From Anabas testudineus (taxonomy: Eukaryota; Chordata; Actinopteri; Anabantiformes; Anabantidae): a stretch of DNA of 64,000 bases. Shown here piece after piece: positions 1-11,706 of the stretch. The translations under genes were made by a program, and so were the position numbers. The stretch lies in contig NC_046619.1 of assembly GCF_900324465.2 (NCBI RefSeq), forward strand, positions 15,584,637 to 15,648,636, given 5' to 3'. The stretch's first letter is position 1. The number at the start of each line of letters is the position of its first letter. Below the pieces are notes generated by a model that was not told the origin of the DNA, searched no databases, and worked only from the letters and a program-made list of their open reading frames with translations.

Positions 1-1914
1 GGCACAGCCCTACTGTGCTTATTATATTCTTGTACTTATTTACAATCAGATCAGAGTTCTTCCTCTTTCGTCAGCATCACAAACACAAGAAGGTAAAATA
101 AAATGTACTCTCTTCGTGTCACATGACAGCTGCAGTTCCACATTAAGTCACTACATAACAGAGATCTTTGACCTTTGTTTCTGCAACATTATCTTTACCA
201 TACTTTTTTACCCTACTATCATTTTCAGCTTTATACTTTTGTTTGCAGTTTATAGCACACATGTGAAATGAGTCAAATATGTTCTCAGTTTCATTCGCTA
301 GCGTGTACAACATTTGTTTTTTAAATTGCTAATAGCTAAAGAGTAAAAATTCAGATTTCTGAAATTAAGTTATTTCATGACTTTTCAGACTTAACAAACT
401 TTTTCATCTGAACTTAATCATAACAAAGCCTGAACATTTTAGATTTTTGCAGAAACATTTATGAGCCACATGTGAAACGTGAGAGATTTGTTTTTAATCA
501 ATAAGTTGTGGAGTACTTGTACTCTAATTGCATTTTACAGCATGTACGTAGCGCTTTAGCTTGAGTAAAGAAGTCAAAGTGTTTGTAGTGAAGTGTTACA
601 CTTGCACTATTACTTGAGTATTAAGTTTGTTTACTTCTGCAGCTACTGGTTACACCCCTGTTTGTGACTTTGCCTAATTAAAGGAATTTCATCTATGTCT
701 GTACCAATGTTTCCTGTTGATCATGAGGTTTTGGCATGGGGGCCATGTGGGCTAGGGATGGATCTTCATTGGTGTGGCACAGAAATAATCAAGTGTACAC
801 CTGGCAATATGGTCAAAATTATAATTATGACATACGTTTCCTGGTTATTGGTACCTGTAATTATTGATATATAGGATATATAACGACAAAGGTAACACAT
901 TCAACATTTTTGTTAGACTTCAAGGATAACAGTATGTGTTAATTTAGGTTTCCACTAAATAGGTACAGTATGTTCCAGTCGAGTGTTTTTGGCCCCAAAG
1001 ACAAGTCTCTTCTTTCACAAACAATCTTTGGCTGGCTACAGAGACAGTTAAACTTGACCAACAAGTTACTCACAGAATTAATGTTCATTAATGAAGCTGA
1101 AACAATCTGCCGTTGTTGTAGCCAGTAAATGCAATTCTTGTTGAGAAAAAAAAAGAATCTGCCCTCTAGATGTTGTTGTTAGCAGAGTTAAATCACATAC
1201 TTTGTTTTGATTGGTATTACTAATGTAGCACATGGTGCATATTTCATTCCCAGTGTTTCTCTGTAATAGTTCTCTGTAAATAGATTTGATTGTATTCTTA
1301 CTCTTTTGTGCTGCCTTTCTGAAGCAAACACCCAGACACAATCTTTATATGCTTACATAGTGGATAAATAAAAACAAATCAGTAATAAAAAAAAAAAACA
1401 AAAAAAGATTTTCCACATTAGACTTATCATTTGATCAAACATTAAATTTACACTAATGTAAGAGCAACAAATTCTCCCGAGCCAGTGAATGTTTGCTATT
1501 TCACTTTCAGTATAAAAGCAGTACTTCATTGTTAGGTTGCAAGCATCTCCGAGAGTTTGTAAGGTGCTTTATGACTTTGTTACCTTACTGGTTTTGCAGG
1601 CAGCTGTTGAATTGATGAGTGTGCATATGCTCTGACTATATAATCAATTTAAGTGGACTTTGGCCTCACTTGAGTAAAATAGTATACGCTTTTTAGAGCC
1701 ATTGAAAACACTTTATTGCCAGGATGACTAAAGCATACTTTACTGTCAAAAAATATAGGAAATACGCTGTAGTTAAGGGGATAAATAAGTCTCAGTGGTT
1801 TGATTAGAAATATGAGTTTTTAGTCTTGTCAAGATTTAACACTAATGTAGTAATTACTTTTAATAAATAAGAATTAACTAGAACTGATGAGAGTCATTGC
1901 TCTTTTCTTTGCAG
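1..1914 (+). other. lamp2: lamp2 intron 1 (right-hand part)
   Basis: This stretch precedes the first visible lamp2 exon, whose acceptor ends at 1914. That exon starts inside the luminal domain, so the exon with the signal peptide must lie left of the window. I see only AT-rich sequence and a short A-tract near 1387-1407. The open frame at 1078-1341 on the minus strand has no recognisable domain. Confidence 0.7.
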
Positions 1915-4900
1915 TGTTCCAGCTTTCACACGGCACTGAGGTGAATGTCACAAACAAAGATGGCAAGTTGTGCCTCTATGCCAGTCTGACAGTCAACTTC
2001 TCAGTCGAATATACTGCTGCAGGGAAGGTGAGTTCTGGTGTGACCAACTGTGATTAGTATATTTTAGTTAGCTTATGAAGCTAAAGCAGCGGAAAGCAGC
2101 TCCACTGTTATCATGCCATCGCAAGAGTGTGACTGTCAGAGTTCTCTACGGGAAGCACATATCATCATGGAAAAGGGAAATGAGGGGATTCACTACAAAA
2201 CAAGTTCTTGCTATTCAGCATTTCTGTTGGTTTGTTTTCCTGGAGTGTTTCCTGCAATTGTTCTGTTTTTTCTTCAGTAGTGAGTGTTCTATTCCAAAAA
2301 TCTCACAGAAATGTGTGTCAGTTAAAGAAACTGCTTTGAAAACAGTTTAACATCAGCCTAATTAAATCATGTTTCAATAAGGTCACAATCTGGTCTCTTT
2401 CAGGGTGCTTTAGCGACATTTGGACTTCCTTCAAATGTAACAACAACTGGAAGTAAATGTGACAACACAAGCTCAACGTTGACACTTAACTTTGGAGCGG
2501 GACACTCCTGGAGTATCAACTTCACCGTGAATGGAAAAAACTACCAGACGGACACCATCACTTTTTCCTACAATCTCAATGACTCATCTCTTTTTCCTAA
2601 TTCTGAATCAAATGGTAACTTGTACAATTCACAGTGAAAAAATAAACATACACACATGGATGAAGGACATTGTACTGACATGTTCTTAAAATTTGTTTTT
2701 AGAGACTAAATCTGTGACTGCGAAGCCTCAGATTACAGACATAGGCCTGGGCACCTGCTACTCGTGCAAGAGTAGAGACCTGATTCAGGCTGATCTAGTC
2801 AACATGACGCTGTCGGACGTGCTCATACAAGCTTTTGTCAGTAATGGCAGCAGGAGTGAAAACGGTAAGTGCAGATGCAGCAAAATGTCTCAACTTGGCA
2901 GTAAAATCTGTGTTTCTACTAACCGTCTCTGTTTTTTCCCTTTCACAGAAACAATCTGCAGCGCCGATGTACCCACAACCACGGCTGCCCCCACCACTAC
3001 CGTCACAAACTCAACTTCCACTCCAACTACTCCTCCAACCACCACCCCAACCCCGACCCTCCCCACACCCACCACCGGGAAGTACGGCGTCAAGAATGAT
3101 GCGAACGGCACAGATTGCCTGTTGGCCACCTTTGGCCTGAGGATTGGTTTTACGCAAGGAGAGGTACATTTAAAACTGAATTTTCTAATTCTGTTGCTTA
3201 GTTAAGTTTTCCAATGATACACGGATGACCTTTGCACAGCCCCTGCTCATTTAATTTTCTTTTCTCTGGCGTAGAAATACCAGGAGATGAATTTTGAGCC
3301 CAATGGGACTAAAGCCTCTGGATCATGTGGAACCAACAGCAGTGAGCTTCTGTTGGTTTCAAACGACATCACCATTATGTTCACCTTCATCAGTGTAAGT
3401 GCTCACCGGTTCCCAACTTTTATCATCTATCCGTGGATCCCTGTAACATGTATCTGACATTTTCTATGTTAAGAAAATGCGAAAGATGCCTTGCTAGAAG
3501 AGTAAAGTAGGCAGTGGCTTCCAGATGTAGGAAAGAAATGAAATGTCGATATACTCGACCTCAAGCCGTGTGTGTGTTAGCCTTTTATACTTGAGGTAGC
3601 TGCCAGGGTAGTACTCATAGTTTAATTGTTAAAAATTACTTTTAATTTATTTTAAATTACTGTTAATTTCTTGCTTTCTTTAAACAGGACTCAAAGAAAT
3701 TCCGTCTTCATGCTCTGAATGTCACCACACATGGTAATTAAAAGAATCACATTGACCTACTAACCCGGGCACCACATTGAGCTCATCACATCAAGCTACT
3801 TCTTCTTTTTCCTTTGTTTTATCTGTGTGTTTTGTTTTAAGGTGTGCAGTTTTCTGAGGTGAACACCAACCTCAGTCTGTGGGAGGCTTCTGTCGGCAGC
3901 TCCTACATGTGCAACAAGGAGCAGAACAACACCATCACCAACCTGCTCAGCCTCTACACCTTCAACCTACAGGTGCAACCCTTTGAGGTCAAGAAAGGTG
4001 TTTTCAGCACAGGTAGGTTTCTCTTTACTGTACTGTGGTTTTATCAAAGATGCCCACGATAAAACATTATCATCTGGCCAGGGTATAACGTTTTGATGTT
4101 GTCAGGTGAATTTACATTAATGTCAGACACAGTTTAATCCAAACTGAGCTCAACCTAAAGCACTACTTTATATTAAACTGTATGTAACAAGGTGGGTAGC
4201 CATTATTTGTTTGGAACTAACCAACACCCAACTGATGATACATGAATTTTAATAACAAGGATTTATAATAGCTGGAAAAGGTGGAAGTGTCCAGCATTTC
4301 CATAAAAAAGACAGTGGCAAGAAAAAGTATGTGAACCCTTATGAATTTCATGGTTTTATTGAGAACAACCATGAAAGTCTCACAGTGTAGGTGGAAAAAG
4401 TATGTGAACCCTTTGCATAACAACCTAAGAAAACCTAATCGGAGTCAGGTGTTGCATAACATAAGAAAACTAGCTTGGAGGTGTGGACTAGAGCTGATTT
4501 GACTGACAAAAAGCACTTGAACCTTTTGATTTTATTCCACACAAAAAGAATGTGCTTATGTGAACCGTGCCTGGCTAAAAGGTGCTTTTAGAGGATCTAC
4601 AACCAATTTATGATTTACATAAAGCTGGAACTAGTCATTAATTCCAAGGGTTCACATTTTTCCACTATCAGATATCACTATCACTGGTTCTCAATAAAGA
4701 TATAAAAGATCAGAATTTTAGGCATATTATATTTGTTAATACTCTTGACTTAGATGAAGATCAGATCACATTTTATGACAAATTAATGCAGAAAACCATG
4801 AAAATATACATACTATAATACACTATACTTTTTCTTGCCACTGTATTTTTATGCTTCCACTAATTTTGTTGCAACTCTTAAGATGTCCTGACCCATTTTA

Positions 4901-5303
4901 GAACAACAACGTCGAATTGTCAACAGAGACAATGACATTTCTAATCAAGTCCATCACAGAATCAACTTTAACTCGCTCTGATGACCCGCAGATTCTCTTT
5001 TTGTAATGTGTCACCTATCATCTGTCAAACCAAAGATTCAAATAAGATTGTAAGACAGCATTCGATCTGAACTGCTGTTGTGCTGCGTCACACTTACCTC
5101 TCACAATGTGTTGATCAGAAAACCACTGTTCCACCTGTTGACTGATTTTCTTTTTATCTGCAGCTCATGAATGTTCATTGGATGACACCAGCATCTTAAT
5201 CCCAATCATTGTTGGCGCTGCTCTGGCTGGCTTGATTCTCGTTGTAGTGATCGCTTACGTGATTGGTCGAAGAAAGACTTATGTTGGATACCAGACCCTT
5301 TAA
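1915..5303 (+). CDS. lamp2: Lysosome-associated membrane protein 2, partial (isoform B path)
   Basis: LAMP2 is a heavily glycosylated single-pass lysosomal membrane protein needed for autophagosome-lysosome fusion and, through its A form, chaperone-mediated autophagy. Coding exons: 1915-2027, 2404-2614, 2703-2864, 2949-3163, 3275-3394, 3688-3733, 3842-4012 and the B terminal exon 5164-5303. All junctions are GT-AG and keep phase. The translated parts give two luminal LAMP domains with many N-x-S/T sites and cysteines. They are joined by a Pro/Thr hinge in exon 2949-3163 (runs such as [10 protein letters not shown]), then a membrane helix and the tail GYQTL. The signal-peptide exon is outside the window. 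LAMP2 rather than LAMP1 or LAMP3 is indicated by three alternative last exons matching human B, A and C forms and by atp1b4 next door. Confidence 0.93.
4312..4843. mobile_element. Short non-autonomous Tc1/mariner-like element (MITE)
   Basis: This 532-bp element in the last lamp2 intron has terminal inverted repeats: CAGTGGCAAGAAAAAGTATG at the left and its near-complement, ending CTTGCCACTG, at the right. A TA follows the right end, as expected for Tc1-type insertion, while the left flank is GA, so one copy of the target site has changed. A second copy of the GTATGTGAACCCTTT motif lies about 70 bp inside. No transposase frame is seen. Confidence 0.8.
5164..5303 (+). CDS. lamp2: lamp2 terminal exon B (GYQTL tail)
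   Basis: First of three mutually exclusive last exons. The acceptor AG ends at 5163 and phase matches the donor at 4012. It encodes a short luminal stub with one cysteine, a hydrophobic helix ([19 protein letters not shown]), a basic stop-transfer (GRRK) and the lysosomal sorting signal GYQTL, which is the human LAMP2B ending. The TAA stop is at 5301-5303. A 3' UTR of about 1 kb probably runs to the AATAAA at 6308. Confidence 0.93.
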
Positions 5304-6307
5304 ATCAACCCAATACCACGGGGCTCCCAAGCATGGTCCTTGGGTTTGATGTGCAAGTGTATAATTGGCAAAAAACAAATCTAGGAAAGTCTGTCCGAAA
5401 AATTGCTTAACATCAGTTGACATTGAAGATTTTGGTTATTATGAGCATTAATTGCACATTGAATATATTTGAATTGTCTCAGTTAATGATGCTCTAATAA
5501 GAGGAGTGAAAGTCTGAATGAAGACAGAGGGTTTGGTGTTTCACTCAAGGACCAAACTTGTCTTCCCCCAATGTTTGTGTTTCCCTTTTCTTTTCTGAAT
5601 GTTTTGTCATTTTTTTTATGAGCAAGTGCAAGGTTCACACAACCTTTTGTTTTTGACAAGCTAATGAAAGGTGATGCTTTTAAAAATACTACAGATACAG
5701 CTGGACTTCCACATTATGTAAATGGACAAAAAGATGCAGACAATCTGAGTTTGTTTCAATGGAATCCTGCACTTGCTCTACAAACACTCCCCTTTTGGTT
5801 GATTTTGTCATTATTGTCATTATTTAATCCTTAAGCACATTTTCCTTATGGTTTGACTCCTTATTCTCATAATTATTTACATTAAGAGATTTAAAAACAA
5901 TAATTTTCACACCATTCAAACTAAATTTCTTTTGCAAATCAAAGAAAGTTGGTAAAGCAGCTTTTGCTCCTTGTTCCTAGAAATTAACTGGAAAGGATGG
6001 AGGTCTACTGAATTTTGAAATTGACAGGGAAATATGCTTTAGCCCACTGCAGAGCAGGACAAATATTCAATATATTGACCTGATTATGTGGATCTGATCA
6101 TATAAACAATGTGTTAAATTTAAATAGACCTCTTTCATGGAAGACATTTTCACTTAAGTTAAGCAGTAAAAGCCTTGGTGTGCTAACTTCCGTCAAAGTA
6201 TGACGGCATTGGTCCGTTGGATTAATGACACCTGTACTTTTCCTGCTCTCCTGTGTGAAAATGTCTGCTGTTTAAAAATGTTACATTTGCACATGTTCCA
6301 GCTGGAG

Positions 6308-6313
6308 AATAAA
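6308..6313 (+). terminator. lamp2: Poly(A) signal for lamp2 B transcript
   Basis: AATAAA about 1 kb after the B stop codon and before the A exon. Use of this site would commit a transcript to the B tail. Confidence 0.5.
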
Positions 6314-6651
6314 TCTGAAAAGAATCAATGTTGGCATTAGATTGAGAAAAGGGATCGTACTAATGTGTATATATTCACTTTCAGCACAGACAATTCTGAA
6401 AGGAAAGGATATTTACATATAAAATGCACTAAGAACGCTATTTGTAATTTGCTTTTTGCTGAGACTGTTGCCACGTTGACTCACCTGTGCGCAGGTCTGG
6501 GCTTGGCCTGAGCTCTGAGGCCTGCAGCTTGTTCAGGTGGTGGTAAAACACACCTGAAAACTTGGTTTCGGATGTTAAGTATTACTTTATGACTTTAAAA
6601 GTTTGTTAGAGAACAAGCACGAATCAGAGGTATGTTAAAAAAAGTTTAGCA

Positions 6652-6964
6652 CAGGAGTAATTTGACATTTTGGGAATTTTTTTGCTGTCTCGTCAAGAGT
6701 TAGACGAGAAGATCGATGCTACTTACATGTTTGTCTGTTAATTATGAAGCTACAACTTGGAGCCTGTTAGCGAAGTTTAGCACAAATGCTGGAAACAGGG
6801 ACACAGCTAGCCTGGCTCTCTCCAAAAATAATAAACCAGCACCTCTAAAACTTACTAATTATCTAAATAACTAAGCATCTTCTGGCTGTAGCTTCATATT
6901 TATTGTACACATATGACAGTGGCATCAAACCTCTCATCAAACTTTAAACTCAAACTATTCCTGT
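6652..6964. repeat. Teleost fold-back interspersed repeat, degraded copy 1
   Basis: The left arm begins near GGAGTAATTTGACATTTTGG and includes a segment ending TATGAAGCTACA. The right arm carries the complementary TGTAGCTTCATATTTATTG and ends near AAACTATTCC. The core reads ACAGCTAGCCTGGCTCT and CCAGCACCTCTAAAACTTAC. I recognise this as a repeat very common in fish genomes but cannot assign its class. The inverted arms suggest a non-autonomous DNA element. Confidence 0.65.
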
Positions 6965-7969
6965 ATCAGCTCAGCTCCCTGCTCTGCCTCCACAGGATGA
7001 TATGTGGGGGTTTATTACATTTTAAACATAAGTAAAGAACTCCACAACTGTCATTAGCTATTGTGATCGGTTATTACTGAAGTATCTGATAGTTGCTCAT
7101 AGTAAGAAGCTGAAAGTAAGTCTTCAGGGAGCTAGAGCTAGTTGCAGTGGAGCAGTGTCAGGGATGCAGACGAGCCCGACAAAGTGTATTTTTGTAATGA
7201 TAGAAAATGTGGCACATGGTCGTGGCTGTATATTGTTGCTTAATTCTAGCTGTGAGTGTGCTGTGTGCTGTTCCAACTCTGTAGCGGTGACACTATGCAA
7301 GCAGGAAACTACTTTGAAAGTGAAGCATCTGCAGTTTTAATTTGCTTATAAAATCAGCTTTTTCCAGGTCTTTGTACATGTTTGAAATTAGCTCTGAATC
7401 AAATATGAGTTTTGATCTGTGCTTGTGATTGTTGCTCGTCTTGTGTATTTCTGCTTTGTATAAACTCAGTTGCCTTATGAAGATGGTTTTGCAGCACAAA
7501 TATAAATGTTTGTGTCTTAAAGTCCTTTGTTCTTCTTGTAACACCGTGTGCCTTGCTCGACTTTAACTTTCTGTTTTGTTCATTCAGTAACTCATGAATA
7601 CTGTTGGTTTGGTTGGTAATCCTCCTCCTCTAGTCGAGAACTTTGTCCAAACATGTTCAACAAAGGGAATTTTTGCTGCAAGACTATCTTGTTAACCAGT
7701 AGATGTGTGTCATGGTTTCATGTCCATTCTCTCGCTGTTAGCTGTAATAAATTGGATTTTGAATTGTGTGAGGCTGAACTGGGGCTTTTTAGTATTTTAA
7801 GTTTATGGAAATAAAAAGGAGTTGCTGTCCTGGACACTTGACTAAATGTTTTTTCTTTGTAAGACTGAATGTACTCTACGAGCTGTATGTGCACTTTCCT
7901 GCTGCCCATGTATTAACCATTCATTTTTAAGTTTTCATTCACCCCTCTGCTCTCTTCACTCTCATCTAG

Positions 7970-8112
7970 CTGAGGAATGCCAGGGCGATGCAGAGAGCTT
8001 CCTTGTTCCCATAGCTGTCGGAGTTGCCCTGCTTGTTCTCATTCTTATCGTTATGGTGGTCTATTTCATCGGGAGAAAGAGATACATGGCGACCGGCTAC
8101 GAGTCTTTCTAG
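7970..8112 (+). CDS. lamp2: lamp2 terminal exon A (GYESF tail)
   Basis: Second alternative last exon, with acceptor AG ending at 7969, the same phase as exon B and a TAG stop at 8110-8112. It encodes AEECQGDAESFLVPIAVGVA, the rest of a hydrophobic helix, a basic cytosolic stretch (GRKRYMAT) and the ending GYESF. This matches human LAMP2A (GYEQF), the receptor for chaperone-mediated autophagy, whose basic tail residues bind substrate. The tail here is basic by RKR rather than the human KHHH run. No AATAAA was seen between this exon and exon C, so the form may share the distal poly(A) site. Confidence 0.92.
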
Positions 8113-8255
8113 TTAAACTTTGCCTTAATGCTATACCAAGACTATTTGGTGAATTGCAGCCTGTTTGCCTCACTGTCTTTGACTAATTGTGAAACATTAT
8201 CGACGTGTTGTATCAATGTTTCCATGTTGTGTTCAGTGATGTTGACCTAGACTGT

Positions 8256-8605
8256 ATTCCTAAAGGATTTGTTCGACATTTTGGGAAAAATGACAGGACT
8301 ATTTCTTGGCCAAGACAGTGAAAATCTGTGAGTGGGGAAGAGGTGAGGTCACAGTGGCCATGACCTTTGGCCACAAAATGCTAATCATCTCCTCTTTAAG
8401 CCCAAGTGGATGCTTGTGTTTCCGTTTAAAGAAATTCCCTCCAGATTTTTTTTGGACATTGGAGTCCTTCTCTGTAACTCTAAACCCCGGCCGACAGATT
8501 AACCTAATCTCTGTTTCCAGTCTTTATGCTGAGAGAAGACCACTAGCTGGTGGTAACGATCTTTTCAAATGACCATTTCCCAAAATATCCTTTTCCTTTA
8601 GGAGT
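8256..8605. repeat. Teleost fold-back repeat, degraded copy 2
   Basis: The left end reads CCTAAAGGATTTGTTCGACA followed by TTTTGGGAAA. The right end is the complement, TTTCCCAAAATATCC then TTTCCTTTAGG. The interior GGACTATTTCTTGGCC is typical of the same fish repeat family as the copy at 6652. It lies between the A and C terminal exons of lamp2, so it is probably within the A-form 3' UTR. Confidence 0.6.
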
Positions 8606-8841
8606 ATCCTGTGATTATTCTGATATTCATACAGTAGAAACACTAATATCCACTACTTTGGAGGATTTAATAACAATTCTCCCTCTAATCTACACGTTTA
8701 CATTGTTGATTCCACGTTTTGTAGGATCTCTTTTGCTGCTGCTGTCTTTTCCTCTAACCCCTTTTTAACCTCTTCTGTGTGGTGTTTTCTGCTGACTAAA
8801 CCACTAACCTGCTCTCCCTGTTTCCTCTTTCTGTCTGTCAG

Positions 8842-8984
8842 CTGAGGAATGCTTCCTGGACTCTGATTTGAGCTTTTTGGTGCCCATTGCAGTGGGTGTG
8901 GCGCTCAGCTTCCTAATCATCCTTGTGCTTATCTCTTACCTGATTGGCCGGAGGAAGAGTCGCACTGGCTACCAGTCTGTATAA
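8842..8984 (+). CDS. lamp2: lamp2 terminal exon C (GYQSV tail)
   Basis: Third alternative last exon, with acceptor AG ending at 8841, phase matching exons A and B and a TAA stop at 8982-8984. It encodes AEECFLDSDLSFLVPIAVGV, a membrane helix and the tail IGRRKSRTGYQSV, almost identical to the human LAMP2C ending. In mammals the C tail has been linked to uptake of nucleic acids by lysosomes. The close match implies strong conservation of all three tails. Confidence 0.93.
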
Positions 8985-10084
8985 TCCAGTCTTCGCTGCT
9001 TTTGCCTATCAAACCTTCTCCGCCCTCACAGCTCCTATAAACACCGTCCCACTCACTCCCCTGCCCGTCATTGCATCAATACTTCCCAAATTTCTGCTTT
9101 TCTTTTTTCCCGTGAGGCAGCGTCTCCTTTAAAATAACCTTCAGCTTATTTCATGTACCCTGTTTATCCGAGCCCAATGATTTCCTTTGTTTTGCTTTGA
9201 TGCTAATGACTAAATCAAGTACCAAACATTTATAATCGATATTGCATCGTTTGATTATAGATTGCATGTTTTAAAAATTGAATTTGTGGCTGTGAGTAGC
9301 CATCCACCTCCTCCCAACCCCGAGAGGCTTTTTCCTCTCACTTTCTGTGCTGTATAATAATATACGTGTAAATTACTCTTGTATAGAATGAATGACGTTG
9401 ACTTTTGATGACGTGAATGTACGAGCAAGCTAAAACAGTAGATCTGCTGTTGTACTTCAAATCCTACATGCCACCGTTCTCTTTAACTTTCATTAACAGC
9501 TGAGTGAAACTGTTAAACGTTAACTGGAGCTTCATGAAAGGGAAACTAACTTATCAAGACACTTTACCAGCAGTGGGACCAGCTTTTTTGGAAATGTGTA
9601 CTGTTAAGTGACAGAAATATTAAAACCTAAGTTTGTTGTTTGTTTGTTTTTTATGTGCACTTGTCTCAAGAGATTTACATTTGCGTATTTTATGAGTTAA
9701 TTCTAGCTTCACTTACTTTGTGATCTTACGCCGTTTAAAAGATTAACACGTGCATGAGTAGGAAGACCTGGTTTAAGTTTAAACATACCAGAAACAAACT
9801 TGACCATATGCACAATAACTGACTCTTGATTTAACAACTGAACATTGATTACTGTGTATAATATCCCAGCACTACTCTCCATATAGTGCAAAGCGCCAAC
9901 AGAAGATGCAGTTGAAGTCACTCATTTCCTTTATATGATCCTCAGTTTGTGCATTGGATCACTCTCCCCCGACAGTTTCGTGCCTTTCTGTTGTGCACCT
10001 TTGAGTTGCTTGCCTGAAGCTTGTCTCCATCTGATGAAGAATGTGACACGATGAGCTTGTTAAACACAAGTGGGGAACAAATTA

Positions 10085-10090
10085 AATAAA
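10085..10090 (+). terminator. lamp2: Distal lamp2 poly(A) signal
   Basis: AATAAA about 1.1 kb after the C-exon stop. An ATTAAA lies near 9619 as a possible alternative. It plausibly ends both A and C transcripts. Confidence 0.45.
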
Positions 10091-10741
10091 GTTTCGTTCT
10101 TGTTTTGTATCACTGTCGTTCTTTCAACAGCCTGAATGCTGCTTTTATTGTGAAAGTTGCAGAACAGGACCGTCGTCACGGGATTGAATCCAAAGGTTAC
10201 TGGTTGTAAACGTTCACACTGCTGCGACGGCTCAAACTCTGGATTCAACTTTGATCAACAACATGCTTTTTGTAACGTGTAATGGCGCACAGAGGCATGA
10301 CTGTCACTCCTCCTATTACAGGCATGTAGTCAAGTTGGCCCAGAGGTCACACTGATTCATGTGCATTAACCTGTTACTGGAACTAGTTCAAACATGAACA
10401 TATGATCTGTGTTTTATTAGCTTTAATTACTCATTGTTGATGTTCCACACACAGCACAGCACCTGTTGTTTGTAAAAGTAATAAATGCAAAATGAACCAC
10501 CTGGTTTCCTTAAACATATCATGTGAACATATTCCCTTTACGAGCCCAAAAAGATCTTTTAGATCTTTGATAAACAAAATATTAAATCTAAAAATACATA
10601 TTACATGCAGCTGAGTACAAAACACTACAGAGAATATAAAAATTATTTGTATTTACTCATCTTTTACAGCAAGTAATGTGTAATTTTCTTCTCAGAGAAA
10701 CTGACAAAAGGCAGTTTAAGTTAAAATAGTGTATATATATA

Positions 10742-10790
<49 letters not shown>

Positions 10791-11706
10791 TTTTTTTTAA
10801 TGTGTATTAGTCTTGTGGAAGAAAACTTACAGTAGATACCAGAACATTGTATTTATTATCATAACTATAAGAGGAATAAATACAACATGATACCAGGTTT
10901 AGTAGCACAGTTCTGGCAGGATTAATGTGAACACAAAATAGTTAAAATACTTTTTAAAATGGTACAGACATTTCACAAACTATTTCACAGTACAGGATGT
11001 CTCTTTATTGATCAGTCTTGTGTAGTATTACATTTTCAGAAGCAAATGTTTTTACAAAAGAAGGCAAGATGTGGCTTTATCATAAATGTATAGTTCTGCT
11101 CTATTCAACAAAAATATAGTAGTAGTGTATTTGCCATCATTTATTATGTCTTTTATTTACTGTGTAAGTACAGTACAAGTCCTGCTTTCAGTGTTTGCAT
11201 GATACTTCTTTGAATTCTTCAAAAATACATGGTTGAAAAATATAATTCAAAACAAATTAGTACACTTTGTCACACAAAATGTGCAAACATAACCTTAACT
11301 AACCTGACAAAACAATAGTTCTAATCAGCTATTTATGTTTTAAGTCATCATTTGATTTGCATAGCCAGAAATGCTATCTATTGGGCAGAGTGTAATTTAG
11401 TTTGATTAATCTTGCTAATCATTACAAAATATCAGGAATTGAATTGTAACTCACTCCGTGCGCTCGTCCTGTGCTCAGCACTGTTTGTTGTGGCTGCAGT
11501 AGCACGCTCAAGGTACAAAGATGCAACAGAAGCGCAAGAGGAAATATCCATTGCTTGAGGAATTTCACAGCAGAAGACATTGATATTTGAGTGAAAGATG
11601 AGGTGAGGGAAATTACATATTTCATGGAAAACAATGGTTCAACATCATTTTTACTTGTACATTTTACTGCTCCACTGTCACATGAGCATCCTGTTGGCCT
11701 TTCGCC
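10091..11706. other. Gap between convergent lamp2 and atp1b4
   Basis: lamp2 (+) and atp1b4 (-) converge here. The right part is probably the atp1b4 3' UTR. Several TTTATT motifs (AATAAA on the minus strand) occur, for example in 10840-11160, but none is clearly the one used. A TA/T low-complexity tract lies at 10730-10798. The open frames here (10060-10625 and 11422-11634) have no recognisable domain. Confidence 0.5.
10730..10798. repeat. (TA)n microsatellite plus poly-T
   Basis: Alternating TA repeat running directly into about 26 T, in the gap between lamp2 and atp1b4. Confidence 0.9.

Noticed and set aside
2835-3140. 101-codon + frame and 79-codon - frame over the lamp2 hinge
   Set aside because: Alternative-frame readings of the low-complexity Pro/Thr exon; they cross a real splice site and lack any domain.
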